A DNA stretch of 64,000 nt from positions 35,816 to 99,815 of the forward strand of contig JAFQON010000007.1 of the NCBI GenBank assembly GCA_017403185.1, read 5' to 3'. Positions 9,907 to 18,038 of this stretch are shown here, in pieces (the first letter of the stretch is position 1; each line of letters starts with the position of its first letter). The position numbers and the translations under genes are program-made. The notes beneath the pieces were generated by a model that worked only from the letters and a program-made list of their open reading frames with translations, made no database searches and was not told where the DNA came from. This stretch comes from Clostridia bacterium. Its GTDB lineage: Bacteria > Bacillota > Clostridia > Oscillospirales > Acutalibacteraceae.

Positions 9907-10662
9907 TCATCTGTAGTATTTAACCGGTGATTTCTGTGGGATGATTTCAACTTCGCAGCCGAAATTATTTTTTAGTTTTTTCGCAAGAACTGCAACAACG
10001 GGATTTTCTGTTTCGAAGTGCCCTGCGGCAATAAGAGTTATTCCGACTTCGGCGGCTTTGAAAAATTCGTGGTGCTTCACTTCGCCCGTGATGTAAGCAT
10101 CACAGCCCGCAATTTCAAAGAAATCCGATCCTGCACCGCCGCATAATGCAACTTTTTTGATTTCTTTTCCGCCGTCGGCAACGGCAACGCAGGTTGAAAG
10201 CTTATCTGCAACAAGCTCGGCAAGCTCATCTGCGGTTGTCGGCTTTATTTCTGCAACTCTTACCATTGCTTCTTCTCCGCTTTCGGTGAGGGGGGATGCG
10301 TTTTCAAAGCCGAGTGCCGCCGCAAGCGCATCGTTGACACCGCCCTTTGCAATGTCAAGCGAGGTGTGGGCACATATTGCGGAAATTCCGTTTTTTGCAA
10401 GCAAAAAAGCAGGGTCATCGGCATAAAAATTTTTTACCGCTCTGAAGATAACGGGATGGTGGCTCACGATAAGGTCAATTCCGTTTTGGGCGGCGTATTT
10501 CACTGCATCGCAGGTGATATCAAGCACAACGCCGATTTTATTGACCTGAGCATTGAAGCTGCCCACAATCAGACCGCTGTTATCCCAATCGCACTGTGCT
10601 TCAAAAGGCGCAATACTGTCAATGTAATCAAAAATATCTTTAACCGTCGGCCTGCATTCCAT
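9907..10662 (-). CDS. Nif3-like dinuclear metal center protein
   Basis: A 251-aa member of the Nif3/YqfO (DUF34) family, whose members form hexameric rings with a two-metal site; biochemical role unsettled, GTP cyclohydrolase 1 type 2-like annotations are common. Metal ligands are visible in IVSHHPVIF and in GHFETE near the C-terminus. The short length shows that it lacks the inserted PII-like domain of longer Firmicutes homologues. Its start overlaps the trmK end by 23 bases, a pairing conserved in Firmicutes. Confidence 0.9.
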   Translation of the reverse strand: MECRPTVKDIFDYIDSIAPFEAQCDWDNSGLIVGSFNAQVNKIGVVLDITCDAVKYAAQNGIDLIVSHHPVIFRAVKNFYADDPAFLLAKNGISAICAHTSLDIAKGGVNDALAAALGFENASPLTESGEEAMVRVAEIKPTTADELAELVADKLSTCVAVADGGKEIKKVALCGGAGSDFFEIAGCDAYITGEVKHHEFFKAAEVGITLIAAGHFETENPVVAVLAKKLKNNFGCEVEIIPQKSPVKYYR

Positions 10663-11332
10663 TTATGATTTCCTCCGTTTTGAGAGTGATTTTTTCGAGG
10701 TAACAGGCAACCTCTGCCGAGCCGTGAATTTTTTCGGCTTCAAGCTTCTTTTTGAGCTGAGCGTTGATTTTTTCAAGGTAAAGCTTTGCTTCGGGTTTGG
10801 CGCATTTTGAAAGCTCACCCGTGTATATGTAAGATATCGGCTTTTCTTTTATTTCGCCCGTGTATTCGGCAGCCATTGCGCAGTAAAGCTTGCCGCTGTC
10901 GATGCAGGCATCTTCACAAAGGATTTCAAAGCCGTTTTCAACAAAGAATCTGCGGATATCCTCGGCGTGGGATTGGGGCTGCACAATAATTCTTTTTGAC
11001 TTATCCTTCAGCCAGTATGCTCTTGAAGCGAGCTGCTCCATAAGCGTACCGCCCATGCCGCACATAATAAAATCATCTGCCTCAAAGGGCTCGATATCGT
11101 CAAAACCGTCGGAGAGGCGGAGGGTTATTTTATCCTTCAGACCGTAGTGTTCAACGGTTTTTCGGGCATTTTCAAGCGGACTCTTGCGAATATCGCACGC
11201 AAGAGCCTTTGATGCAATGCCGTTTAAAACGAGCCAGGCGGCAAGATAGGCGTGGTCGGTGCCGATATCGGCAACTGCATTACCCTTACGCACCATCTTT
11301 GCCGCCATAAGCATTCTTTCGGAAAGATTCAT
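10640..11332 (-). CDS. trmK: tRNA (adenine(22)-N1)-methyltransferase
   Basis: Makes m1A22 in tRNAs using SAM. It is 230 aa with the Rossmann SAM site VADIGTDHAYLAAWL near residues 19-33, the MCGMGGTLM motif and IVQPQSH in the middle, all typical of TrmK (COG2384). First gene of the trmK-nif3-rqcH operon, starting directly after the DUF1858 gene stop, so that small gene is probably co-transcribed as leader of the operon. Confidence 0.92.
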   Translation of the reverse strand: MNLSERMLMAAKMVRKGNAVADIGTDHAYLAAWLVLNGIASKALACDIRKSPLENARKTVEHYGLKDKITLRLSDGFDDIEPFEADDFIMCGMGGTLMEQLASRAYWLKDKSKRIIVQPQSHAEDIRRFFVENGFEILCEDACIDSGKLYCAMAAEYTGEIKEKPISYIYTGELSKCAKPEAKLYLEKINAQLKKKLEAEKIHGSAEVACYLEKITLKTEEIINGMQADG

Positions 11333-11533
11333 TTATTTTGCGAGGAATGCGTTGATTTTAGCGATGAGCTCATCAGCGTTAACGCCGTGCACCATGCAAG
11401 CCTGAGCAACCGATTCGTTTCTTGCCGAGGGGCAGCCGAGGCAGTGCATACCCATCTCAAGGAAGAAGGGAGCAACTTCACGGTTAGCGTCAAGAATTTC
11501 GCCGATTTTCATATCTTTTGTGATTTCTGTCAT
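11333..11533 (-). CDS. DUF1858 domain protein
   Basis: A 66-aa protein made of a single DUF1858 domain, recognisable from the N-terminal [14 protein letters not shown] and the HCLGCPSA cysteine motif. In other proteins the domain is fused to redox or hybrid-cluster modules, and a thiol or metal-linked role is suspected, not shown. The ATG at 11533 follows GAAAGGATG; the open frame upstream overlaps the promoter and is rejected. It touches trmK with no gap. Confidence 0.85.
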   Translation of the reverse strand: MTEITKDMKIGEILDANREVAPFFLEMGMHCLGCPSARNESVAQACMVHGVNADELIAKINAFLAK

Positions 11534-11567
11534 TGTAAAAACATCCTTTCTTTGCGAAGATACAGTT

Positions 11568-11596
11568 ATTATATCATAATTATAAATTAATATCAA
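11568..11596 (-). promoter_or_regulatory. Sigma-A promoter of DUF1858-trmK-nif3-rqcH
   Basis: Minus strand TTGATA (11596-11591), 17-base spacer, TATAAT (11573-11568). Confidence 0.75.
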
Positions 11597-11651
11597 TCCT
11601 TACAGAATAATTAAAATATTCATGTGTTTATACTTATATATTATTGTATAG

Positions 11652-11680
11652 TTGACAATGCTGCAACGGTGTGCTATACT
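11652..11680 (+). promoter_or_regulatory. Sigma-A promoter of the ileS leader
   Basis: TTGACA (11652-11657), 17-base spacer, TATACT (11675-11680). Transcription would start near 11687, giving a leader of about 300 bases before ileS. Confidence 0.85.
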
Positions 11681-11686
11681 TTACCA

Positions 11687-11954
11687 TAACTGAGAATTTA
11701 ATAATTGACCTTTTAAAGATTATGACGGAGACAGTAGCTTGTGCAAGTGCAATCCAAGTGAGGCGGGGATAGTGTGAACCTGCCGATTGCCGCAAAAGTG
11801 AATATCACTCCCGAATCGCAAACCGAAAAGCAAATTAATAAATTGCTGAGTAGGCTTTGACGGAATCCCTCCGTTACGGGGAAGCATAAAGATCGGGTTA
11901 TGCAGGTGTTTTTTGTTGTTCCTTGTCCCGATTAGGGTCAGGGATTATTTTTTT
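11687..11954 (+). promoter_or_regulatory. T-box-type leader of ileS (tRNA-Ile sensing)
   Basis: The 300-base leader has T-box stem I features: GACGGAGACAGTAG at the base, AGTGAGGCGGGG and GTGTGAACC in the distal region (compare AGAGAG and GTGAAAGCC), and a specifier-like GAATATCACTCC whose ATC (11804-11806) is an isoleucine codon. The conserved stem III CCGTTA is at 11871-11876. A terminator (11920-11929 with 11935-11944, one mismatch, then TTATTTTTTT) ends it. A competing antiterminator can form from ATCGGG (11892-11897) with CCCGAT (11927-11932). Its side bulge reads TTATGC, not the usual UGGNACC, so the tRNA acceptor contact is non-standard or I have misplaced it. Confidence 0.78.
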
Positions 11955-11993
11955 GGTAGAGAATTTTCAAAAATATATCGGAGGAATGAAAAA

Positions 11994-14900
11994 ATGTACG
12001 AAAAGGTTTCGTCGAATTTCGATTTCGTCGCCAGAGAAAAGGCAGTGCTTGATTTCTGGAAGGAAAATCAGATTTTCGAAAAGAGCATTGAAGAGAGAAA
12101 GGGCTGCCCCACCTATACTTTCTATGACGGCCCTCCCACCGCTAACGGCAAGCCCCATATCGGCCATGTTCTTACCCGTGTTATCAAGGATATGATTCCC
12201 AGATACAGAACAATGAAGGGCTATATGGTGCCCAGAAAAGCGGGTTGGGATACTCACGGCCTTCCCGTTGAGCTTGAAATTGAGAAGGAGCTCGGCATCA
12301 ACGGCAAGGAACAGATTGAAAGCTACGGCCTTGAACCCTTCATCGGCAGATGCAAGGAAAGCGTTTGGAAATACAAGGGAATGTGGGAGGACTTCTCAGG
12401 AACTGTCGGCTTCTGGGCTGATATGGATGACCCCTATGTTACCTATCACAACAGCTATATCGAATCAATCTGGTGGTCACTCAAGGAAATCTGGAACAAA
12501 GGTCTCCTTTATAAGGGCTTCAAGATTGTTCCCTATTGCCCCCGCTGCGGCACACCTCTTTCATCCCATGAGGTTGCTCAGGGCTATAAGGCAGTAAAAG
12601 AGCGCTCGGCAGTTGTTCGCTTCAAGGTTATCGGCGAGGATGCTTATTTCCTTGCATGGACAACAACTCCCTGGACTCTGCCCTCAAACTGCGCCCTCTG
12701 CGTTAACCCCACAGAGACCTATTGCAAGGTAAAGGCAGCAGACGGCTACACTTATTATATGGCAAAGGCTCTTCTTGATACCGTTCTCGGCTCACTTGCC
12801 GATAAGGAAAGCGGCACTCCCGCTTATGAAATCCTTGAAACCTATGCAGGTACAGACCTTGAGGGCAAGGAATACGAGCCCCTCTTTGAATGCGCAGGCA
12901 AGGTTGCCGAAAAGCAGGGCAAAAAGGCTCATTTCGTAACGGTTGACAACTATGTAACCATGTCAGACGGTACGGGTATCGTTCATATCGCACCCGCATT
13001 CGGTGAGGATGACGCCAAGGTCGGCAGAGCATATGACCTTCCCTTCATTCAGTTTGTTGACGGCAAGGGCAATATGACCGAGGAAACTCCCTATGCAGGA
13101 ATGTTCGTCAAGGATGCAGACCCCAAAATCCTTGTTGACCTTGATAAGGAAGGCAAGCTCTTCTCGGCCCCCAAGTTTGAGCATGACTATCCCTTCTGCT
13201 GGAGATGCGACACTCCGCTTATCTATTACGCAAGAGAATCATGGTTTATCAAAATGACAGCCGTTAAGGATAACCTTGTCAAGAATAACAACACCGTTAA
13301 CTGGATTCCCGAAAGCATCGGCAAGGGCCGCTTCGGCGACTGGCTTGAAAATATTCAGGATTGGGGCATCAGCCGTAACCGTTATTGGGGCACACCCCTC
13401 AACATCTGGGAATGCGAATGCGGTCACAGACATTCAATCGGCTCAATTGAAGAGCTCAAGTCAATGAGCAGCAATTGCCCCGATGATATTGAGCTTCACA
13501 GACCGTTCATCGACGATGTCACAATCAAGTGCGAAAAGTGCGGCGGCGAAATGAAGAGAGTGCCTGAGGTTATCGACTGCTGGTACGATTCAGGTGCAAT
13601 GCCCTTCGCTCAGCATCACTATCCGTTTGAAAATAAAGACCTCTTTGAGCAGCAGTTCCCCGCAGAGTTCATCTCTGAGGCTGTTGACCAGACAAGAGGC
13701 TGGTTCTATTCACTCATGGCAATTTCAACCCTTCTCTTTGACAAGTCACCCTATAAGAATGTTATCGTTCTCGGTCTTGTTCAGGATGAAAACGGTCAGA
13801 AGATGTCAAAATCAAAGGGCAACGCTGTTGACCCCTTCGATGCACTTGCAAAGCACGGCGCAGACGCTATCCGCTGGTATTTCTATACTAACTCCGCACC
13901 CTGGCTTCCCAACCGCTTCCACGACAACGCTGTTGTTGAGGGCAAGCGTAAGTTTATGGGTACACTCTGGAACACATACGCATTCTATGTGCTCTATGCA
14001 AATATCGATAAGTTCAACCCCACAGAGCATACTCTTGATTATGACAAGCTTTCCATCATGGATAAGTGGCTTCTTTCAAGGCTCAACACTCTTATCGACA
14101 CCGTTGACGGCTATCTTGACAGCTACGCTATCCCCGAAGCTGCAAAGGCGCTTCAGAGCTTTGTTGACGATATGAGTAACTGGTATGTCCGCAGAGGCAG
14201 AGAGCGCTATTGGGCACAGGGCCTTGAGCAGGATAAGATCAACGCTTATATGACTCTTTACACTGCTCTTGTAACCGTTGTCAAGCTTGCTGCGCCCATG
14301 ATTCCCTTCATGGCAGAGGATATCTACCGCAACCTTGTATGCAGCGTTGATAAGAATGCGCCCATCAGCGTTCATCTTTGCGATTATCCCGTTTCGGATG
14401 CTGCTTTTGTTGTTAAGGACCTTGAAGCATCAATGGACGAGATTCTCAACATTGTTGTTCTCGGCAGAGCTGCAAGAAACACCGCAAACATCAAGAACAG
14501 ACAGCCCCTCGGCAAGATTTTCGTGAGCGCAGAGAAGGTTCTCGGCAAGGAATTCTGCGAAATCATTGAGGATGAGCTTAATGTCAAGGCTCTTGAATTT
14601 GTTAACGATTCATCGGGCTATGTTTCATATAACTTCAAGCCCCAGCTCAAGACACTCGGCCCCAAGTACGGCAAGCTGCTCGGCGCAATCAGAGAATATC
14701 TCGCATCGCTTGACGGCTCGGCAGCAAAGGCAGAGCTTGATGCAAAGGGTGCTCTCACCTTCACCGCAGGCGATACCGAAATTTCGCTCGCAGTTGAAGA
14801 CCTTCTTATTGAAACCGTTCAGAAGGAAGGCTTCCGTGCCGAAAGCGGCAACGGCGTTACCGTTGTGCTTGACACAAACCTCACCGATGAACTCATTGAA

Positions 14901-15149
14901 GAAGGCTTCGTAAGAGAGCTTATCTCAAAGATTCAGACCATGCGTAAGGACGCAGGCTTTGAGGTTATGGATACCATTAAAATTTATGTGAGCGGCAACG
15001 AAAAGATTGAAGCAATCTTCGCTTCAAACAAAGAAACCGTTATGCACGATGTTCTTGCAACCGATATCATCGCAGCTGCAGGCGGCTCCTTCGCCAAGGA
15101 TTGGGATATCAACGGCGAAAAGGTAACTCTCGGTGTTGAGAAGAACTGA
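11994..15149 (+). CDS. ileS: Isoleucyl-tRNA synthetase, type 2
   Basis: Class Ia enzyme charging tRNA-Ile. It is 1051 aa with the HIGH signature in GKPHIGH, the GWDTHGLPVE block, CP1 editing domain with TTTPWTLPSN, and KMSKSKGN. Zinc-type cysteine pairs CPRCG and CEKCGG sit in the insertions, but there is no C-terminal four-cysteine zinc finger. That, together with length, points to the type 2 (eukaryote-like) IleRS, a class generally less sensitive to mupirocin. The ATG at 11994 follows GGAGG by nine bases; the longer frame to 11913 runs through the leader terminator and is rejected. Single-gene operon closed at 15161. Confidence 0.97.
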   Translation: MYEKVSSNFDFVAREKAVLDFWKENQIFEKSIEERKGCPTYTFYDGPPTANGKPHIGHVLTRVIKDMIPRYRTMKGYMVPRKAGWDTHGLPVELEIEKELGINGKEQIESYGLEPFIGRCKESVWKYKGMWEDFSGTVGFWADMDDPYVTYHNSYIESIWWSLKEIWNKGLLYKGFKIVPYCPRCGTPLSSHEVAQGYKAVKERSAVVRFKVIGEDAYFLAWTTTPWTLPSNCALCVNPTETYCKVKAADGYTYYMAKALLDTVLGSLADKESGTPAYEILETYAGTDLEGKEYEPLFECAGKVAEKQGKKAHFVTVDNYVTMSDGTGIVHIAPAFGEDDAKVGRAYDLPFIQFVDGKGNMTEETPYAGMFVKDADPKILVDLDKEGKLFSAPKFEHDYPFCWRCDTPLIYYARESWFIKMTAVKDNLVKNNNTVNWIPESIGKGRFGDWLENIQDWGISRNRYWGTPLNIWECECGHRHSIGSIEELKSMSSNCPDDIELHRPFIDDVTIKCEKCGGEMKRVPEVIDCWYDSGAMPFAQHHYPFENKDLFEQQFPAEFISEAVDQTRGWFYSLMAISTLLFDKSPYKNVIVLGLVQDENGQKMSKSKGNAVDPFDALAKHGADAIRWYFYTNSAPWLPNRFHDNAVVEGKRKFMGTLWNTYAFYVLYANIDKFNPTEHTLDYDKLSIMDKWLLSRLNTLIDTVDGYLDSYAIPEAAKALQSFVDDMSNWYVRRGRERYWAQGLEQDKINAYMTLYTALVTVVKLAAPMIPFMAEDIYRNLVCSVDKNAPISVHLCDYPVSDAAFVVKDLEASMDEILNIVVLGRAARNTANIKNRQPLGKIFVSAEKVLGKEFCEIIEDELNVKALEFVNDSSGYVSYNFKPQLKTLGPKYGKLLGAIREYLASLDGSAAKAELDAKGALTFTAGDTEISLAVEDLLIETVQKEGFRAESGNGVTVVLDTNLTDELIEEGFVRELISKIQTMRKDAGFEVMDTIKIYVSGNEKIEAIFASNKETVMHDVLATDIIAAAGGSFAKDWDINGEKVTLGVEKN

Positions 15150-15160
15150 ATAAAATGATT

Positions 15161-15196
15161 AACGCCCCGTGACACACCGTCACGGGGCGTTGTTTG
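15161..15196. terminator. Terminator after ileS
   Basis: AACGCCCCGTGAC pairs with GTCACGGGGCGTT, followed by a T-rich TGTTTGTTG. Probably serves the convergent membrane protein gene as well. Confidence 0.85.
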
Positions 15197-15215
15197 TTGC
15201 CGGAATTTGATGATA

Positions 15216-15887
15216 TTATTCCTTCACGGGCTGAAAGGGCTTTGTGAAGTTGAGCATAAAAATGATTATGTAGGCAACCCACATGGGGATGCTTTCAATT
15301 CCGCCGCTTTTGCCGAAGATGAGCAGAAGCACAACCATAAGAATGAGAGTGAGTGCAAGAGTTACAAGCATAATGATGTGCTTCACGCTCTTCTGCATGG
15401 ATTTGTGGAGCAGGAAGGCTATTATTGCCGCCGCAAAAAACGCCGCAAAGAGCAGGGCAGTTGACCAGTGAGCCGCCATCTGAAGGGGTTTGCCGTCTTC
15501 AGGCTCAACCGAGGGGATATGCACGCACGCAAAGATGCAGAAGAAGCCGAGAATTGTGCATACATTGCCGAATTTTGCAAGCTTTTCTGTTTTGAAGGAG
15601 TTGAGCTTGTAAAGATAATGAATGTTAAGATAAAGCGATACGCCTGAGAATACTGCCCACCAGATGAAAAGGCGGGGATGGGTTTTGCCTATAACGCTTG
15701 CGGTTTTTGCAAGGTCGGGGTTATCAATGAAGCCGTAGACCGTGAAGAAAATGAAGCCCGCAATAAGCCACGCCATGCAGAAATTCCTGTTATCGGTCAT
15801 TGCGTCGATAAAGTTTAAAAATGCCTGCTTCACGGTCGGCTTTTGTGCAAGCTCAGCTTGCTTTCTGAGTTTTGATGCTTTTGACAT
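15216..15887 (-). CDS. Six-helix membrane protein of unknown function
   Basis: I do not recognise the family. The 223-aa product has a short basic cytoplasmic N-terminus (MSKASKLRKQ) and about six hydrophobic segments (roughly residues 38-56, 72-88, 108-122, 140-158, 167-186, 197-213). The HWSTALLFAAFF stretch recalls the Frag1/DRAM group, but that is only a loose resemblance. The start follows AAGGAG and has its own promoter at 15919-15947, so it is a single-gene unit convergent with ileS. Confidence 0.75.
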   Translation of the reverse strand: MSKASKLRKQAELAQKPTVKQAFLNFIDAMTDNRNFCMAWLIAGFIFFTVYGFIDNPDLAKTASVIGKTHPRLFIWWAVFSGVSLYLNIHYLYKLNSFKTEKLAKFGNVCTILGFFCIFACVHIPSVEPEDGKPLQMAAHWSTALLFAAFFAAAIIAFLLHKSMQKSVKHIIMLVTLALTLILMVVLLLIFGKSGGIESIPMWVAYIIIFMLNFTKPFQPVKE

Positions 15888-15918
15888 AAAAACACTCCTT
15901 TTATCATTTTATGGTTAT

Positions 15919-15947
15919 ATTCTACAATGTACGGAATACTTTTTCAA
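15919..15947 (-). promoter_or_regulatory. Promoter of the six-helix membrane protein gene
   Basis: Minus strand TTGAAA (15947-15942), 17-base spacer, TAGAAT (15924-15919). Confidence 0.65.
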
Positions 15948-15971
15948 TATCCATTTGCAAAATATAACTGC

Positions 15972-16000
15972 TTGCATTATAAAAAAATATATGGTATATT
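15972..16000 (+). promoter_or_regulatory. Promoter of the metallophosphoesterase gene
   Basis: TTGCAT (15972-15977), 17-base spacer, TATATT (15995-16000), 29 bases ahead of the ATG. Confidence 0.65.
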
Positions 16001-16029
16001 TATACTATATTTTTTAAAGAGGTGCAAAA

Positions 16030-17739
16030 ATGAAAAAAGTATTGAGCGTTTTACTCTCCACCGTGATTATCATTTCATCGCTTGCAATCGGTTTTACCGC
16101 CTTTGCGGCAGAGGATGAAACCAAGTTCTTTGTTGCATCAGATTTGCATTACAACATCCCATCGGAAGAACTTGTGCCCATAATTGAAGGCGACGATATT
16201 TATTGGTATGCAAACCGCAGAGCTGCTATGGAAGAAGAAAGCAGCTTTATAATTGATGAATTCCTCAGGCAGTGCGCCGAATCGGATGACTGCGAATTCG
16301 TTCTTCTCTCGGGTGACCTTGTTGACAACGGCAAGGCAATCCATCAGGAGCATATTGACATGGCTGCAAAGCTTGAAAAGTTTGAGAAGGAATCGGGCAA
16401 GCCTGTTTATGTTATCCCCGGCAACCACGATTACGGCGTTGACTGCGAAACAAACCTTGACGATTTTGTAAGAGTATATAATCATTTCGGCTTTGATGAA
16501 GCGCTTACCACACTTGAAGGCACAGCTTCATACACTGCAGACCTCAACGATGATTACAGACTTATTGCTCTTGACAGTAACGACCCCACAAAGTCAACAG
16601 AAGACGGTATGTCAGCCGAAAAGCTTTCATGGGTAAAAGAGCAGGCAGACAAAGCCAAGGCAGACGGCAAATATCCCATTCTCATGATGCACCACAACCT
16701 TCTCGACCATCTTCCTCTTCAGAGAATTCTCAGCAGAAACTTCATCGTAAGATTCCACTATACAACCGCAACTCTTTTTGCCGATTGGGGCATCAAGCTT
16801 GTTTTCACAGGTCATGAGCATTGCAGCGATGCCGCAACCTACACATCCCCCTCGGGCAATGTTATCTATGATTTTGCAACAACCTCTCTTACGATGTATC
16901 CTCTTGAGTACAGAGCCATGACTCTTACCGATGATGAAATCAAGTATGAGGCAAGAAGCATTGATTCAATCGACACCGATGCGCTCTCTGCAACCGTTGC
17001 AGGCTACACTCAGGAGCAGCTTGACCTTATGAACGCAGGTCTTAACGACTACGCAAAGGGCTTCCTCAAAGCGGGCGTTCAGTACCGCCTCGGCAAGGGC
17101 TTCAGAATGGAAGAAATGGGCATTGATGAAGACGCTTTCTACTATGACCTTGTTGCAACTGCAGTGGGCGGCCTTGTAAAGATTCTTGAAGATCCCCTCT
17201 ACGGTGAGGGCGGCATTCAGGAGCTTGCCGCAGAGTATAACCTTGATATCCCCGACAGCGAATACAAAAACGGTTGGGATATCGTAACGGAGCTTGTATC
17301 GTGGCATTATGCGGGCAGCGAGCCCTATGACCTCTACAGCAGAGATATCACAATTTTCCTTCGCCTTGTTGCGCTTCTTCTTAAGGATGACCTTGCAACA
17401 GTGAGCGATGAGGTGTTCTTTAAAGCGGCAAATGAGCTTTTCTCATTCCTCGGCACGGATTCAATCGTGAGGGATATCACAAAGCTCGGCACATCAATCT
17501 TCGGCGGTGTAACATCTGCTGAGTATTTCCTTCTGGCTCTTGTTTCACCTCTTATCAGCGCATTTATTGCCGATGATGACGGTGTTGACGATAACAACGG
17601 CACAATCCCCGGCTACGGCACGGTTAACGCACAGAGCAGAATAAGCAACGTGCTTGAGAATATAATCACTATATTCAAGGATGTTCTTGCAGCACTTGTT
17701 GATATGGTAACAATTCTCTCGAAAATCTTTATAGCATAA
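16030..17739 (+). CDS. Secreted metallophosphoesterase
   Basis: A 569-aa exported protein: signal peptide (about residues 1-26, ending AFA-A), then a calcineurin-type phosphoesterase domain with all metal-binding motifs, Asp38/His40 in SDLHYN, Asp96 in GDLVDNG, GNHDYG at 131-136, a later MMHHN and GHEHC. The domain ends near residue 300. A roughly 270-residue helical C-terminal region follows, ending in a hydrophobic stretch (IITIFKDVLAALVDMV) that may attach it to the membrane. The substrate cannot be inferred; phosphodiesters or envelope phosphates are possible. GAGGTG lies ahead of the ATG. Compare the second exported enzyme at 51605-53002. Confidence 0.85.
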   Translation: MKKVLSVLLSTVIIISSLAIGFTAFAAEDETKFFVASDLHYNIPSEELVPIIEGDDIYWYANRRAAMEEESSFIIDEFLRQCAESDDCEFVLLSGDLVDNGKAIHQEHIDMAAKLEKFEKESGKPVYVIPGNHDYGVDCETNLDDFVRVYNHFGFDEALTTLEGTASYTADLNDDYRLIALDSNDPTKSTEDGMSAEKLSWVKEQADKAKADGKYPILMMHHNLLDHLPLQRILSRNFIVRFHYTTATLFADWGIKLVFTGHEHCSDAATYTSPSGNVIYDFATTSLTMYPLEYRAMTLTDDEIKYEARSIDSIDTDALSATVAGYTQEQLDLMNAGLNDYAKGFLKAGVQYRLGKGFRMEEMGIDEDAFYYDLVATAVGGLVKILEDPLYGEGGIQELAAEYNLDIPDSEYKNGWDIVTELVSWHYAGSEPYDLYSRDITIFLRLVALLLKDDLATVSDEVFFKAANELFSFLGTDSIVRDITKLGTSIFGGVTSAEYFLLALVSPLISAFIADDDGVDDNNGTIPGYGTVNAQSRISNVLENIITIFKDVLAALVDMVTILSKIFIA

Positions 17740-17744
17740 AAATT

Positions 17745-17776
17745 GGGGCTGTAAAAAAACAGCCCCAAAATTTTTG
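17745..17776 (+). terminator. Terminator after the metallophosphoesterase gene
   Basis: GGGGCTGT-AAAAAA-ACAGCCCC hairpin (17745-17766) followed by AAAATTTTTG. Confidence 0.8.
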
Positions 17777-17815
17777 CATGGATATTTTATTAAATAAAGC
17801 TCGGTAATAAATTTT

Positions 17816-17958
17816 GCCTCCCTCTGATGAGGGAGGTGGATTTTGCGAAGCAAAAGACGGTGGGAGAGAATTACGCAAAGCATTATTCATCAACGATTCT
17901 TCGCAAAATCAATCTCTCCTTCAGTCGCTATGCGACAGCTTCCTCGTCAGAGGAAGCC
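17816..17958. repeat. Palindromic REP/MITE-like element
   Basis: A 143-base non-coding block with imperfect inverted ends. The left end GCCTCCCTCTGATGAGGGAG matches the complement of the right end, which reads GGCTTCCTCTGACGAGGAAG. Inner segments GGTGGGAGAG and CTCTCCTTCAGTC continue the pairing. It separates two terminator hairpins (17745 and 18010) that both use a GGGGCT/AGCCCC stem. Elements of this wording are, from memory, dispersed in Clostridia genomes. No ORF or transposase inside. Confidence 0.7.
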
Positions 17959-18009
17959 TAATCAGTAAATTTCATTTGTTGTTTATTAATTTCAATAACC
18001 CAACAGACG

Positions 18010-18038
18010 GGGGCTTTTTTTACAGCCCCTTATTTTTT
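18010..18038 (+). terminator. Terminator-like hairpin downstream of the repeat
   Basis: GGGGCT (18010-18015) pairs with AGCCCC (18024-18029) and is followed by TTATTTTTT. The arms copy those of the hairpin at 17745, so the repeat may have inserted into or next to a duplicated terminator. Confidence 0.55.

Noticed and set aside
11687-11954. Cobalamin or other metabolite riboswitch in the ileS leader
   Set aside because: No B12-box or other known aptamer core; the isoleucine specifier, CCGTTA and position before ileS favour a T-box-type leader.
13594-14175. 193-codon plus-strand frame inside ileS
   Set aside because: Shifted frame of ileS, rich in Ser/Thr/Leu from its codon bias; no start site features.
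17816-17958. CRISPR-like repeat in the palindromic region
   Set aside because: There is only one inverted pair, no regular direct repeats or spacers. No CRISPR array was seen anywhere in the window.
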